A stretch of 64,000 nt of DNA from Rhodophyticola porphyridii. Its GTDB lineage: Bacteria; Pseudomonadota; Alphaproteobacteria; Rhodobacterales; Rhodobacteraceae. The DNA is taken from NCBI RefSeq assembly GCF_003688285.1, contig NZ_RCNT01000003.1, forward strand, positions 317,501-381,500. The letters are read 5' to 3'. Positions 18,846 to 28,921 of the stretch are shown piece by piece. The notes under the pieces are model-generated. The model did not search any database and had not been told where the DNA came from. It saw nothing but the letters and a program-made list of their open reading frames with translations. Position numbers and translations under genes: made by a program. Each line of letters opens with the position of its first letter. Position 1 is the stretch's first letter.

Positions 18846-19337
18846 ATGGCCGAAGAAAACGGCGCCGCACCGCAGCCCCCCACGCCCCCGCGTATGCAGA
18901 TCCTTGGGCAATTCATTCGTGACCTGTCTTTCGAGAACATCGCTGCCCAGAAATCGATCCAGACCCAGACACAGCCGGATATTCAGGTTCAGGTGGCGCT
19001 TGATGCCCGCAAGCGCGAACAGGAAAACCAGTTCGATGTGATCGTGAAGCTGAAGATCGAATCCAAGACCAAGGATGAGACTCCGCAGCCGATCTTCCTG
19101 ATCGAGCTGGATTACGTGGGCATCTTCCAGGTGGAAAACGTCCCGCAGGAGCAATTGCATCCGTTCCTGATGATCGAATGTCCTCGCATGCTGTTCCCGT
19201 TTTTGCGGCGCATCGTGTCGGACATTACCCGCGATGGTGGTTTCCCGCCACTCAACCTTGAAAACATGGATTTTCTCGCGATTTACCGCAACGAGCTGGC
19301 ACGGCGGGCCGAGTCCAAGAAAACCGCCGACGCGTGA
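18846..19337 (+). CDS. secB: Protein-export chaperone SecB
   Basis: 163 residues. The body QILGQFIRDLSFENIAAQKS through FLIELDYVGIFQVENV and ECPRMLFPFLRRIVSD is typical SecB. The homotetramer keeps preproteins unfolded and hands them to SecA. A proline- and alanine-rich N-terminal extension of about 15 residues is usual in this group. GGAG precedes the ATG. Its TGA is immediately adjacent to the TGA of convergent dnaQ (TGATCA). Confidence 0.97.
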   Translation: MAEENGAAPQPPTPPRMQILGQFIRDLSFENIAAQKSIQTQTQPDIQVQVALDARKREQENQFDVIVKLKIESKTKDETPQPIFLIELDYVGIFQVENVPQEQLHPFLMIECPRMLFPFLRRIVSDITRDGGFPPLNLENMDFLAIYRNELARRAESKKTADA

Positions 19338-20027
19338 TCAGGTGAGCCGCGCCCAAAGCGCGGCCTCACCCAGTTCATTCACGAAATCCTCATGCGCGGC
19401 CGCCTCTTCATCGGAAAGGCGGCCGGGCAGGGGCGCAGGCCGCGGATAGGCCCGCCACGTCTCGCTCGCACCGACCGAGGAGTCCACCGGCTGTGTGCTC
19501 AGCGCGAAATCCGGCTGCCGCCCGCCGATCAGCTCAAGATAGACTTCCGCGAGAATCTCGGAATCCAGCAGAGCACCGTGTTTTTCTCGTGCACTGTTGT
19601 CGACGCCGAACCTGCGGCAGAGCGCATCGAGGGATGCCGGAGATCCCGGAAACTTGCGCCGCGCGATTGCCAGCGTGTCCAGCGCGCGGCTGTCCGGAAG
19701 CGTCGGTTTCCTGGCCCAGGACAGTTCAGCGTTGAGAAACTTCATGTCGAACGCCGCGTTGTGGATGACAAGCGTGCCATCCGCGACGAATTCCAGAAAA
19801 GCGTCGGCTATATCGGAGAAGATGGGCTTGTCGCGCAGGAAGTCATTGCCGAGACCATGCACTTCGAAAGCCTCGTTCGGCATATCTCGTTCAGGATTGA
19901 TGTATTGATGATATGTCCGCCCCGTGGGCACATGCTGCCAAAGCTCCACCGCGCCGATTTCGACAATGCGGTGTCCTTCGGAGGGCTCAAACCCGGTGGT
20001 CTCCGTATCCAGAACGATTTCACGCAT
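19338..20027 (-). CDS. dnaQ: DNA polymerase III epsilon subunit
   Basis: 229 residues. All three exonuclease motifs are visible: Exo[11 protein letters not shown] at the N-terminus, Exo[16 protein letters not shown] near 90, and ExoIII-epsilon [14 protein letters not shown] near 150. It is the 3'-5' proofreading subunit of the replicase. The start overlaps the end of coaE by eight bases, making it the last gene of maf-aroE-coaE-dnaQ, a group often next to the origin in alphaproteobacteria. Confidence 0.96.
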   Translation of the reverse strand: MREIVLDTETTGFEPSEGHRIVEIGAVELWQHVPTGRTYHQYINPERDMPNEAFEVHGLGNDFLRDKPIFSDIADAFLEFVADGTLVIHNAAFDMKFLNAELSWARKPTLPDSRALDTLAIARRKFPGSPASLDALCRRFGVDNSAREKHGALLDSEILAEVYLELIGGRQPDFALSTQPVDSSVGASETWRAYPRPAPLPGRLSDEEAAAHEDFVNELGEAALWARLT

Positions 20028-20613
20028 GCTGGCCTCTTGTGATTTTGCTCACCAGAGTCTCGACCGCGGCGCGCGTTTGATCAAGGGTCTTGGTTTCGAT
20101 GACGTAATCGGCGCGGGCCCGTTTCTGCGCATCGGGCATCTGGCGCGACAGGATGGTGTTGAATGTGTCTTCCGTCATGCCAGGGCGTTCGAAAACACGT
20201 GCGCGCTGCACCTCGGGCGCCGCGGTGACAACGAGAACACCGTCGACCCAGAGATCGGCCTCGGTTTCGAAAAGCAGCGGGATATCCAGAACGACAAGCG
20301 GTTGTCCCGCATGATCTTCCAGAAACTGCGCGCGATCCGCCGCCACCAGCGGATGAACGATCGCCTCGATCCGGGAAAGGGCGGCCGGATCCTCGGCAAT
20401 CCAGGCCTTGAGATGCGCGCGGTCGACGCAGCCGTTTCGAACCGCGTCGGGGCGAAACTCCGCAATCATCGAAACGGCCGCCCCACCCTTGGAGTACAAC
20501 CGGTGAACCGTTTCATCCGCATCCCAGACCGGAATGCCGAGGTCACGGAAAAAGCCCGCAGTCGTGGATTTCCCCATCCCGATGGAACCGGTCAGGCCGA
20601 GAATGAAGCTCAT
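20020..20613 (-). CDS. coaE: Dephospho-CoA kinase
   Basis: 197 residues with P-loop [17 protein letters not shown] at the N-terminus, the [10 protein letters not shown] region and [10 protein letters not shown] further on. It phosphorylates the 3'-hydroxyl of dephospho-CoA, the last step of coenzyme A synthesis. Overlaps aroE (ATGA) upstream and dnaQ downstream. Confidence 0.96.
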   Translation of the reverse strand: MSFILGLTGSIGMGKSTTAGFFRDLGIPVWDADETVHRLYSKGGAAVSMIAEFRPDAVRNGCVDRAHLKAWIAEDPAALSRIEAIVHPLVAADRAQFLEDHAGQPLVVLDIPLLFETEADLWVDGVLVVTAAPEVQRARVFERPGMTEDTFNTILSRQMPDAQKRARADYVIETKTLDQTRAAVETLVSKITRGQHA

Positions 20614-21443
20614 GCGCTCAGCACTGCCTGGCGCAGCGCGTCATCCACCTCCGGCTTCTGGCCGAACCAGCGCTCGAAGCCCGGGGTGGCCTGATGCAAC
20701 AACATGCCAAGCCCGTCCACGATAGGGCATCCGATGGCTGCGGCTTGCTGCAAAAGCGATGTCTGCAAGGGTGTATAGACGACATCGGTGACGAGCGTGG
20801 AGGGTCTCAGCGTGGAAAGGTTGATATTGAGCGGCTGGCCGCCCTCCATCCCGAGGGAGGTGGTGTTGACCAAGCACGCCTGGTCAGGCAGCAGTTCGGG
20901 TATGCGGGTCCAGTCCACGACCTTGACCCGGGCACCAAGCTTGTCGCGCAGCGCTTCGCCCCTTGCGCGGGTCCGGTTCACGACGAAAACCTCCGGCGCG
21001 CCCTCGCTCAAGAGGGCGGATACGATCGCGCGCGCGGCTCCGCCCGCGCCCAGAACCAGAGCGGGGCCCGCATCGGCGCGCCAATCCGGTGCGTTCTGAT
21101 GAAGGTTTGCAAGAAAGCCCATGCCGTCGGTGTTGTCGGCCTGAACCTTGCCCTTGGAGGAAAAGGTGATGGTGTTGGCCGCGCCAATCAGCGCCGCACG
21201 GTCGGAGACGGAATCGGCAAGGGAAAGCACCTGTTCCTTGTGGGGTATTGTAATGTTGACGCCCAGAAAACCCATTTTCGGCAACGCACGAATGACCTTC
21301 TTCAGATCTTCATGGGTGACTTTCAGCGGAACATAATGACCGTTGATTCCGTAGCGGTGCAGCCAATGTCCATGCAGTGCCGGTGACCTGCTGTGCGAAA
21401 CAGGGTTACCAATCACGCCGGCCAGAGGTACCTCAACACTCAT
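20610..21443 (-). CDS. aroE: Shikimate dehydrogenase
   Basis: 277 residues from MSVEVPLAGVIGNPVSHSRS; a start 12 codons earlier lacks support. The shikimate-site motif NPVSHSRSPALH, the catalytic lysine region NITIPHKEQVL, the aspartate in ADNTDGMGF and the NADP-binding LVLGAGGAARAIVSAL are all present. It reduces 3-dehydroshikimate with NADPH in aromatic amino-acid synthesis. Overlaps maf upstream as ATGA. Confidence 0.96.
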   Translation of the reverse strand: MSVEVPLAGVIGNPVSHSRSPALHGHWLHRYGINGHYVPLKVTHEDLKKVIRALPKMGFLGVNITIPHKEQVLSLADSVSDRAALIGAANTITFSSKGKVQADNTDGMGFLANLHQNAPDWRADAGPALVLGAGGAARAIVSALLSEGAPEVFVVNRTRARGEALRDKLGARVKVVDWTRIPELLPDQACLVNTTSLGMEGGQPLNINLSTLRPSTLVTDVVYTPLQTSLLQQAAAIGCPIVDGLGMLLHQATPGFERWFGQKPEVDDALRQAVLSA

Positions 21444-22036
21444 CCCTCGATTATCCCCCGGTTCACGAGATACCCGCACAAATCCAACAATGGCAGGCCT
21501 AAAACTGTGAAGTAATCTCCATCGATCCGCAAGAAGAGCCGCGCACCTTCCTGTTCCAGCTTGTAGCCGCCAACGCTGTCGGCGATATCCGGCCAGTTTC
21601 TGTCAAGATAGTCCTCGATGTAACTGTCACTCAACGGCCTCATCGACAAGCTGACCTGACCAACCACGCGCCAGACCGGTTTCAGATCTTCATAGACGAC
21701 GACTGCCGACAAAAGCCGATGCTGACCACCGCTGAGAGATTTGAGCTGGCTTCGCGCGTCGTCCCGCGTCTCCGGTTTGCCGAGAACACGCCCCTTGTGG
21801 TCGAGCACCTGATCGCATCCGATCACCATGGTTCCGGGATGTTTCTCGGAAACCCGGCGCGCTTTGTACTCCGCCAGGGTATCTGCCACATCCCGGGGCG
21901 TGGCGCCTTCATGCTCAAGCGCGCCTCGAATCGCCTCCTCGTCGATGCGCGGGGGGACCGAGGTGAAGGGGATGCCCACCTGCTTCAGCATGGATTGACG
22001 TGTGGCGGAGCCGGAGGCGAGGATGAGTTCGGTCAT
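21440..22036 (-). CDS. maf: Maf-like nucleoside triphosphate pyrophosphatase
   Basis: 198 residues from MTELILASGSATRQSMLKQV. The Maf signature ASGSATRQSML and the later VIGCDQVLDHKGRVLGKPE and YKLEQEGARLFLRIDGDY are clear. Maf proteins hydrolyse non-canonical or modified nucleoside triphosphates to monophosphates; which subtype is not certain. The long upstream reading frame runs through the putative origin and is not coding. This is the first gene leftward from the gene-free region. Confidence 0.93.
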   Translation of the reverse strand: MTELILASGSATRQSMLKQVGIPFTSVPPRIDEEAIRGALEHEGATPRDVADTLAEYKARRVSEKHPGTMVIGCDQVLDHKGRVLGKPETRDDARSQLKSLSGGQHRLLSAVVVYEDLKPVWRVVGQVSLSMRPLSDSYIEDYLDRNWPDIADSVGGYKLEQEGARLFLRIDGDYFTVLGLPLLDLCGYLVNRGIIEG

Positions 22037-22452
22037 GGTCTCTTTGGATGACTTTGTGGATATCCGGCGGGGCAGCCCGGTGATCGAAATGTGTATAGAA
22101 GCCCACGATGCGCGCAGCCATGCTTTTCGCGATATCCGACGTCGTGCCACCGCCTGCCATCCCCGTTGGTGAAAGATCCCCGGTCCACTGTGGGCTGATG
22201 GAGTAAACCGCTGGACAGGGCGGAACATACAGAACTGTCCTCAGACTATACACGTTGAACCCATTGAAAATATTGACTTATTATGGAAATGTGGACGAAA
22301 CTCCAGCCATCCGAGGCAGGTTAACGAACTGAGGGCGGAATTCTGGACAGAATATGTATGCCTGAGTTATCCGAGTTATCCACGGCACAAACACAACATC
22401 ATCTTTTCTTCTATTCCTTTTATTTTTATTGGGGAGGGAAAGGAGCAAGCCT
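22037..22452. other. Gene-free region between maf and hemJ, candidate chromosomal origin oriC
   Basis: 416 bases with no convincing gene. It holds DnaA-box-like 9-mers: ATATCCACA (22063-22055), CTATACACA (22098-22090), CTATACACG (22246-22254), TTATCCGAG and TTATCCACG in tandem (22367-22384), and TCGTCCACA (22298-22290). AT-rich stretches occur at 22256-22287 and, mostly pyrimidine, at 22395-22430. Genes diverge from it: maf-aroE-coaE-dnaQ leftward and hemJ-rho-mnmE-mnmG-rsmG-parAB rightward, with parS 3.2 and 5.1 kb away. None of the boxes is a perfect TTATCCACA, so the call rests on context plus near matches. Confidence 0.5.
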
Positions 22453-22908
22453 ATGATCATAGACTTTCTCGTCCTGGCCTACCCATGGACGAAGAGCCTG
22501 CATGTGATATCGGTTATCGCGTGGATGGCGGGGCTGTTCTATCTCCCCAGACTGTTCGTCTACCATGTCGAACGCGTCGGAATGAGCGGGGAGACAGCAG
22601 ATCTGTTTCAGACAATGGAAGTCCGCCTTTTGCGGGCGATCATGAACCCCGCGATGATCGCCACCTGGATTTTCGGTCTTGCTCTCGTCTTCACACCGGG
22701 CGTGGTCAGCTGGCAAGAGCTTTGGCCATGGACCAAAACCGCTGCGGTTCTGGCGATGACCTGGTTTCATCATTGGCTTGGATTGCGCCGCAAGGAGCTT
22801 CTGGCCGGCACCGATACGCGCAGCGGGCGTACCTATCGGCTTATGAACGAAGTTCCGACATTGCTCTTGATCGTGATCGTGGTTTCGGTGATCGCGCGCC
22901 CGTTCTGA
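22453..22908 (+). CDS. hemJ: Protoporphyrinogen IX oxidase HemJ
   Basis: 151 residues from MIIDFLVLAYPWTKSLHVIS, preceded by AAGGAG. Four hydrophobic segments and the conserved histidine/arginine pattern KSLHVISVIAWMAGLFYLPR with FVYHVER identify the UPF0093/HemJ family. HemJ oxidises protoporphyrinogen IX to protoporphyrin IX in haem and bacteriochlorophyll synthesis. Its position next to rho is common in alphaproteobacteria. It is the first gene right of the putative origin. Confidence 0.93.
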   Translation: MIIDFLVLAYPWTKSLHVISVIAWMAGLFYLPRLFVYHVERVGMSGETADLFQTMEVRLLRAIMNPAMIATWIFGLALVFTPGVVSWQELWPWTKTAAVLAMTWFHHWLGLRRKELLAGTDTRSGRTYRLMNEVPTLLLIVIVVSVIARPF

Positions 22909-23037
22909 AGGTTTTGTTGACATCTGCGCAGGCTCTTCCTATGTCGGGCCTGCAATGGGCCGTCCGGCTCTGTCGCTTCCCATTTCAATATGACACGCCC
23001 TGCTTGAGAAATCGTGGGGCATTATGGTGCTTCCCAC

Positions 23038-24309
23038 ATGACCGAGAATTCCCTGAACCTTGCCGATCTCAAGGCCAAATCTCCCAAAGATCTTCTGTCG
23101 ATGGCCGAGGAACTGGAGATCGAGAACGCCTCCACCATGCGCAAGGGCGACATGATGTTCTCGATCCTGAAAGAGCGGGCCGAGGATGGCTGGGAAATCT
23201 CTGGCGATGGTGTTCTGGAAGTTTTGCAGGATGGGTTTGGCTTCCTGCGCTCTCCGGAGGCGAACTATCTGCCGGGACCGGACGATATCTATGTTTCGCC
23301 GGAGATGATCCGCCAGCACAGCCTCCGCACCGGCGATACGCTGGAAGGCGTGATCAACGCGCCCAGGGAGAATGAGCGCTATTTCGGGCTGGTAAAGGTG
23401 AGCAAGATCAACTTCGAGGATCCTGCCAAGGCGAAACACAAGATTGCCTTCGACAACCTGACGCCGCTTTATCCTGACGAACGCCTGAAGATGGAGATAG
23501 AGGATCCGACGATCAAGGATCGCTCTGCGCGGATCATCGACCTGGTATCGCCCATCGGGAAGGGGCAACGCTCACTGATCGTGGCACCGCCGCGAACAGG
23601 TAAAACCGTTATCCTGCAGAACATCGCGCATTCGATCGAACAGAACCATCCGGAATGCTATCTGATCGTCCTGCTGATCGACGAACGCCCCGAAGAAGTC
23701 ACGGATATGCAGCGGAGCGTGAAGGGGGAGGTTGTTTCTTCAACCTTCGACGAGCCGGCGACCCGGCACGTGGCGGTCTCCGAGATGGTGATCGAGAAGG
23801 CGAAAAGGCTTGTGGAGCACAAGCGGGATGTGGTGATCCTGCTCGATTCCATCACGCGACTTGGCCGCGCGTTCAACACTGTCGTGCCATCCTCGGGCAA
23901 GGTTCTGACGGGTGGTGTGGATGCCAATGCCCTGCAACGCCCGAAACGGTTTTTCGGTGCCGCAAGAAATATCGAGGAAGGCGGGTCGCTGACCATCATC
24001 GCGACTGCACTGATTGATACCGGCAGCCGGATGGACGAAGTGATTTTCGAGGAGTTCAAGGGCACCGGCAACTCCGAGATCGTGCTGGACCGCAAGGTCG
24101 CCGACAAACGCGTGTTCCCCGCCATGGACATTCTCAAATCCGGGACACGGAAAGAGGAGCTTCTGGTGGACAAGGGCGATCTGCAGAAAACCTATGTTCT
24201 GCGCCGCATCCTGAACCCGATGGGAACGACGGACGCGATCGAGTTCCTGATCTCGAAACTCAAGCAGACCAAGACAAACGCGGAATTCTTCGACTCGATG
24301 AATACCTGA
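23038..24309 (+). CDS. rho: Transcription termination factor Rho
   Basis: 423 residues from [21 protein letters not shown]-terminal Rho domain, cold-shock-like RNA-binding domain with [20 protein letters not shown], then the RecA-type motor with Walker [14 protein letters not shown] and Walker [18 protein letters not shown]. The hexamer tracks along RNA and releases polymerase. The 129 bases before it, after hemJ, are free of genes and could carry autoregulatory signals. Confidence 0.98.
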   Translation: MTENSLNLADLKAKSPKDLLSMAEELEIENASTMRKGDMMFSILKERAEDGWEISGDGVLEVLQDGFGFLRSPEANYLPGPDDIYVSPEMIRQHSLRTGDTLEGVINAPRENERYFGLVKVSKINFEDPAKAKHKIAFDNLTPLYPDERLKMEIEDPTIKDRSARIIDLVSPIGKGQRSLIVAPPRTGKTVILQNIAHSIEQNHPECYLIVLLIDERPEEVTDMQRSVKGEVVSSTFDEPATRHVAVSEMVIEKAKRLVEHKRDVVILLDSITRLGRAFNTVVPSSGKVLTGGVDANALQRPKRFFGAARNIEEGGSLTIIATALIDTGSRMDEVIFEEFKGTGNSEIVLDRKVADKRVFPAMDILKSGTRKEELLVDKGDLQKTYVLRRILNPMGTTDAIEFLISKLKQTKTNAEFFDSMNT

Positions 24310-24336
24310 CGCCATCCGGGATATTGGGGCGGTCTG

Positions 24337-25626
24337 ATGGATACGATCTTTGCCCTGGCGTCCGCGCCGGGAAGAGCCGGCGTTTCGGTAATCCGAGTAT
24401 CGGGGCCTCATGCCCATGACATCGGGCGCAGGCTCGCGCGCCGGTTGCCGGATAGCGGTCGCGCCGGGCTTCGCGATCTCAGAGCAGGCGATGGTGAGTT
24501 GCTGGATCAGGCGCTTGTACTGACCTTCACCGCTCCGAACAGCTTTACCGGTGAAGATGTTGTTGAATTTCAATGCCATGGCAGTATCTCGGTCGTAAAT
24601 TCAATCTTGTCTGAAATCTCCGGGACCGGGCTGGCACGGGGTGCCGAACCCGGGGAATTCACCCGCAGGGCATTGTTGAACAACAGGCTGGACCTGGTGC
24701 AGGTTGAGGGTTTGGGCGCGCTCATTGAAGCGGAAACGGATGCGCAGCGGCGGCTGGCGATGCAGGTTTTTTCTGGGCGCTTCGGCGAGATCGTCGATGG
24801 ATGGCGTGGCGCGCTTTTGCGGGCTGCCGCCCTTCTGGAAGCGACCATCGATTTCGCTGATGAAGAGGTGCCGGTAGATGTGACGCCGGAGGTATCCAAA
24901 CTGATCGACAATGTCGCAGGCGGCCTTGAGGCAGAGATTGCGGGGAGCCGTTTTGCCGAGCGGGTTCGCGACGGGTTCGAGGTGGCAATACTGGGCGCGC
25001 CCAATGCGGGGAAATCCACGCTTCTGAATTATCTTGCGGGGCGGGAGGCTGCGATCACATCGGAGGTTGCCGGAACCACTCGCGATGTGATTGAGGTGCG
25101 AATGGATCTGGACGGCCTGGCGGTGACGCTGCTGGATACCGCAGGCTTGCGCGTCTCCGATGACGTTGTGGAGAAACTCGGTATAGAAAGAGCTCTGGAT
25201 CGGGCGCAGGGCGCGGATTTGCGCGTGTATCTACAATCTCGGCCCAATGAAGAACCGCCGCTTGAGCTTGGTGAAGATGACATAATTTGCTTGGGCAAGG
25301 CCGATCTGCACGGCCAGAGCGATACCGCTGTGTCGGGGAAGACGGGTGTCGGTGTGACGCGGCTCGTGGAGCAGATGTCAAACCGTCTGTCGAAGCAGGC
25401 GGCGCGCGCGCAGACGGCGACACATGCCCGGCATAGGGAGGCGATGGAAGCGGCTCATGCGGCTTTAGTTATGGCCAGTTCTGAGGTAGAAAATGGGCCC
25501 GGTCGGACAGAGCATGCAGCAGAGCATTTGCGTATCGCGATTCGGAAGCTGGATGCTCTGGTCGGGGCCATTGATGTGGAAATGGTGCTTGGAGAGGTGT
25601 TCTCCAGCTTTTGCATCGGGAAGTAG
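24337..25626 (+). CDS. mnmE: tRNA U34 modification GTPase MnmE
   Basis: 429 residues. N-terminal folate-binding domain, helical domain, and an inserted G domain with G1 GAPNAGKST at 220-228, G2 TTRD at 247-250, G3 DTAGL at 267-271, and the C-terminal CIGK needed for catalysis. The usual G4 motif NKxD reads GKAD at 320-323, which is unusual. With MnmG it makes 5-carboxymethylaminomethyl modifications at the wobble uridine. The stop is two bases before the mnmG GTG. Confidence 0.96.
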   Translation: MDTIFALASAPGRAGVSVIRVSGPHAHDIGRRLARRLPDSGRAGLRDLRAGDGELLDQALVLTFTAPNSFTGEDVVEFQCHGSISVVNSILSEISGTGLARGAEPGEFTRRALLNNRLDLVQVEGLGALIEAETDAQRRLAMQVFSGRFGEIVDGWRGALLRAAALLEATIDFADEEVPVDVTPEVSKLIDNVAGGLEAEIAGSRFAERVRDGFEVAILGAPNAGKSTLLNYLAGREAAITSEVAGTTRDVIEVRMDLDGLAVTLLDTAGLRVSDDVVEKLGIERALDRAQGADLRVYLQSRPNEEPPLELGEDDIICLGKADLHGQSDTAVSGKTGVGVTRLVEQMSNRLSKQAARAQTATHARHREAMEAAHAALVMASSEVENGPGRTEHAAEHLRIAIRKLDALVGAIDVEMVLGEVFSSFCIGK

Positions 25627-25628
25627 GA

Positions 25629-27503
25629 GTGTTTCACGTGAAACACGGTGATTACGATGTTCTGGTTGTTGGCGGTGGGCATGCCGGCTGTGAAGCTGCT
25701 TCGGCGGCAGCGCGTGCCGGTGCGCGCACGGGTCTGGTAACCTTGTCGCGCGCCGCTATCGGAGTGATGTCCTGCAATCCGGCCATCGGTGGGCTTGGCA
25801 AGGGTCATCTGGTTCGGGAAATCGATTCGCTGGGCGGAGTGATGGGGCAGGTTGCGGATCGCTCCGGAATTCAGTTCCGGCTTTTGAACCGCAGCAAGGG
25901 GCCGGCCGTTCAGGGCCCCCGTACCCAATCGGACCGCGCGCTGTACCTTAATGCGATGCAAGACGCGCTGTTCTCCACACCGAATCTGGACATTATCGAG
26001 GGCGAGGCGGCCGAGTTTCTGATGTCCGCAGGGTCGGTATCGGGTATCCGGCTGGCTGATGGCGCAGAGATTTCCGCAGCGGCGGTTGTTCTGACAACGG
26101 GGACCTTCCTCAGGGGCATCATCCATATCGGGGATCAGCGTCGACCGGGTGGGCGGATGGGCGAAAAACCCTCTGTTCGCATGGCCGAACAGATCGATGC
26201 GTTCGGTCTTCCCCTTGGTCGGCTGAAGACAGGCACGCCACCTCGACTGCGGCGGGAAAGTATCAACTGGGATATCCTCGACCTGCAACCGGCAGATAGC
26301 GAGCCAGTGATGTTTTCGTTTTTGTCGCAGAGGCCGTTCGCCGCACAAATCAGCTGCGGCATCACGCATACAAATACGAAAACGCACGAGATCATTCGTG
26401 AGAATCTTGGGCGGTCCGCCATGTATGGGGGTCATATCGATAGTGTGGGCCCGCGCTATTGCCCATCTATCGAGGACAAGATCGTTCGCTTTGCGGACAA
26501 GGATTCCCACCAGATTTTCCTGGAGCCGGAAGGGCTTGAAAGCAATCTGGTTTATCCGAACGGGATTTCCACTTCCCTCCCGGCAGACGTCCAGGAAAGC
26601 TACGTTACGTCCATTCGTGGACTTGAGCGCGCAAAAATCGCGCAGCCCGGATATGCGATCGAGTACGATTATGTCGATCCGCGCGCCTTGTCGCCAACCC
26701 TTGAACTGAAAGACGTTGGCCGGCTGTTTCTTGCCGGGCAAATCAACGGGACAACCGGTTACGAGGAGGCTGCGGCGCAGGGGTTGGTTGCGGGTCTGAA
26801 CGCGGCACATATGGCGCTGGGGCGCGACAAGATCGTGCTTGGGAGGGATCAGGCCTATATCGGGGTGATGATCGACGACCTGGTAACCCGCGGCGTCACG
26901 GAGCCCTACCGGATGTTCACCTCCCGCGCGGAATTCAGGCTGACCTTGCGGGCGGACAACGCAGATCAGCGGCTGACACCGCTTGCCGAGAGGCTTGGGA
27001 TTATCTCCGAAGATCGTCGTAGGACATTTGGCTCGAAAATGGAGCGGCTGTCGCGCGCATATGACATCATGAAGCAAAGATTCGTTTCACCGTCCGAAGG
27101 GCGCGCTCACGGCCTGCGGATAAATCAGGATGGTACGCGCCGCAGCGCGATCGACCTGCTGGCCTTTCCCGATATCGAGCTTTCCGATCTGGATGCAATC
27201 TGGCCCGAAATCAAAGAGATCGACAGGGAGACGCGCGACCAGATTTCCCGTGAGGCGCAGTATGTGAACTATATCGAACGGCAGGCGCGCGATGTGGCCG
27301 CGCTGAAGCGGGACGAGGCCTATGAAATCCCGGAAGGATTCGCTTTCGACAAGATCGAGGGGCTTTCGAATGAGGTGAAGGGCAAGTTGTCTATGGTGCG
27401 CCCACGCAACCTTGGGCAGGCGGGGCGTATCGACGGGATGACGCCGGCGGCACTGACGCTCTTGCTTACGAAACTTCGACAGGCCGAACGTAAACGCGCA
27501 TGA
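25629..27503 (+). CDS. mnmG: tRNA U34 modification flavoprotein MnmG (GidA)
   Basis: 624 residues from GTG at 25629, giving [20 protein letters not shown], the start typical of Rhodobacterales MnmG. The FAD motif is [20 protein letters not shown] and GidA signatures [11 protein letters not shown] and [20 protein letters not shown] follow. A parS site covers codons 1-6, so the N-terminal VFHVKH sequence is dictated by the ParB-binding site. It works with MnmE. The start of rsmG overlaps its end. Confidence 0.96.
   Translation: MFHVKHGDYDVLVVGGGHAGCEAASAAARAGARTGLVTLSRAAIGVMSCNPAIGGLGKGHLVREIDSLGGVMGQVADRSGIQFRLLNRSKGPAVQGPRTQSDRALYLNAMQDALFSTPNLDIIEGEAAEFLMSAGSVSGIRLADGAEISAAAVVLTTGTFLRGIIHIGDQRRPGGRMGEKPSVRMAEQIDAFGLPLGRLKTGTPPRLRRESINWDILDLQPADSEPVMFSFLSQRPFAAQISCGITHTNTKTHEIIRENLGRSAMYGGHIDSVGPRYCPSIEDKIVRFADKDSHQIFLEPEGLESNLVYPNGISTSLPADVQESYVTSIRGLERAKIAQPGYAIEYDYVDPRALSPTLELKDVGRLFLAGQINGTTGYEEAAAQGLVAGLNAAHMALGRDKIVLGRDQAYIGVMIDDLVTRGVTEPYRMFTSRAEFRLTLRADNADQRLTPLAERLGIISEDRRRTFGSKMERLSRAYDIMKQRFVSPSEGRAHGLRINQDGTRRSAIDLLAFPDIELSDLDAIWPEIKEIDRETRDQISREAQYVNYIERQARDVAALKRDEAYEIPEGFAFDKIEGLSNEVKGKLSMVRPRNLGQAGRIDGMTPAALTLLLTKLRQAERKRA
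25630..25645. promoter_or_regulatory. parS centromere site 1
   Basis: TGTTTCACGTGAAACA, a perfect 16-base palindrome matching the chromosomal parS consensus. It begins at the second base of the mnmG start codon. ParB encoded 3 kb downstream should nucleate here. Confidence 0.95.
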
Positions 27504-28126
27504 CCGAGGCCGAAGCTCAGGGCCGGCTCGCGGCGGATGTTTCACGTGAAACATGGGACCGGCTTGTGACTTTTGCCGAGGCGCTTGTGAAATGGCAAAA
27601 AGCGATCAACCTTGTCGCGCCGGGTTCTCTCGACGCGCTTTGGCAGAGGCACTTCCTCGATAGTGCGCAGATTTTTCCTCTTCGTCAGAAAGAGTCCGGA
27701 CTTTGGCTCGATATTGGCAGCGGCGGCGGATTTCCGGGGCTGGTTTGCGCAATTCTCGCCGCCGAGAAAGCACCTGAGCTCAGGTTCACGTTCATTGAGA
27801 GCGATCTCAGAAAATGCAGTTTTCTGAGGGATGTCGCGCGCCAGACCGGGGTCAGAATCTCTGTTCTGACGCGGCGGATTGAAGATGCACCTCCGCAGAG
27901 TGCTGCGATCATTTCCGCGCGGGCCCTCGCGCCGCTCGGCCGGCTTTGCGAGCTTGCGGCGCCACATCTGGCGCCCGATGGCGTCTGCCTGTTTCAAAAG
28001 GGTGCAAATCATGCAACGGAACTGGACGTTGCGCGTGCGGAATGGCACATGAAGGTCACAGAGGTCGAAAGTCAGACGGCTGCAGGCGCTGTAATCTACA
28101 AGATAGAGGAGCTGGCACGTGTCTGA
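27500..28126 (+). CDS. rsmG: 16S rRNA (G527-N7)-methyltransferase RsmG (GidB)
   Basis: 208 residues. The SAM motif [20 protein letters not shown] and the ARALAPL motif identify RsmG. It methylates N7 of G527 in 16S rRNA; loss gives low-level streptomycin resistance in other bacteria. The N-terminal VSRETW is encoded by a second parS. It overlaps the mnmG stop and its end overlaps the parA GTG by eight bases. Confidence 0.96.
   Translation: MTEAEAQGRLAADVSRETWDRLVTFAEALVKWQKAINLVAPGSLDALWQRHFLDSAQIFPLRQKESGLWLDIGSGGGFPGLVCAILAAEKAPELRFTFIESDLRKCSFLRDVARQTGVRISVLTRRIEDAPPQSAAIISARALAPLGRLCELAAPHLAPDGVCLFQKGANHATELDVARAEWHMKVTEVESQTAAGAVIYKIEELARV
27538..27553. promoter_or_regulatory. parS centromere site 2
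   Basis: TGTTTCACGTGAAACA, perfect palindrome, inside rsmG codons 13-18 (VSRET). It is 1.9 kb from site 1 and 0.6 kb upstream of parA. Confidence 0.95.
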
Positions 28127-28910
28127 TGCAACCAGGGCCCGGATTATCGCGATCGCCAATCAGAAGGGTGGCGTCGGAAAGACGACGACAGCCATAAATC
28201 TGGGGGCAGCGCTTGCGCTGGAAGGACAGCGAACGCTGATTCTCGATCTCGACCCGCAGGGAAACGCATCTACCGGTCTAGGTGTCGACGCCCGGAACCG
28301 CGACCTGACAACCTATGATCTCATATTGGAAGATACACCGCTGGCGGAGATCATCAGGAAGACGAGTGTCGAAAACCTTTGGATTGCACCGGCCACAACC
28401 GATCTCAGCTCGGCCGATATCGAGATGGTTGCCAATGAAAACCGCGTTTTCATGTTGAAGGACAGCCTGGCCAACAGAGCGACGAAGGATTTCGACATTG
28501 TTCTGATCGATTGCCCACCGTCTTTGAATCTTCTCACGATAAATGCGATGGTGGCGGCAGATGCTGTGCTGGTCCCGCTGCAATCGGAGTTCTTTGCGCT
28601 TGAAGGGCTGTCGCAGCTGATGTTGACGATCAGGGAGGTGAGGCAGACCGCCAACCCGGCTTTGCGGATCGAAGGGGTCGTGTTGACGATGTACGATCAA
28701 CGCAACAACCTGTCCCGTCAGGTGGAAGACGATGCGCGGGAGACCCTGGGCGATCTGGTCTATGCGACGCGAATTCCGCGAAATGTCCGGCTGAGCGAGG
28801 CGCCTTCGTATTCGATTCCGGTTCTGGAATACGATCCCGCTTCGAGTGGGAGCCAGGCATACATGAATCTGGCAAGAGAGATGCTTGATCGTCATCTCGC
28901 GACGGCTTGA
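28119..28910 (+). CDS. parA: Chromosome partitioning ATPase ParA
   Basis: 263 residues from GTG at 28119. Deviant Walker A NQKGGVGKTTTAINLGAALA at the N-terminus, Walker A' LDLDPQGNASTGLG and Walker B LIDCPPSLNLLTINA. ParA binds DNA non-specifically and is stimulated by ParB-parS to move origins apart. Overlaps the rsmG end by eight bases; parB follows after 11 bases. Confidence 0.97.
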   Translation: MSDATRARIIAIANQKGGVGKTTTAINLGAALALEGQRTLILDLDPQGNASTGLGVDARNRDLTTYDLILEDTPLAEIIRKTSVENLWIAPATTDLSSADIEMVANENRVFMLKDSLANRATKDFDIVLIDCPPSLNLLTINAMVAADAVLVPLQSEFFALEGLSQLMLTIREVRQTANPALRIEGVVLTMYDQRNNLSRQVEDDARETLGDLVYATRIPRNVRLSEAPSYSIPVLEYDPASSGSQAYMNLAREMLDRHLATA

Positions 28911-28921
28911 GGAGAGGCGCT

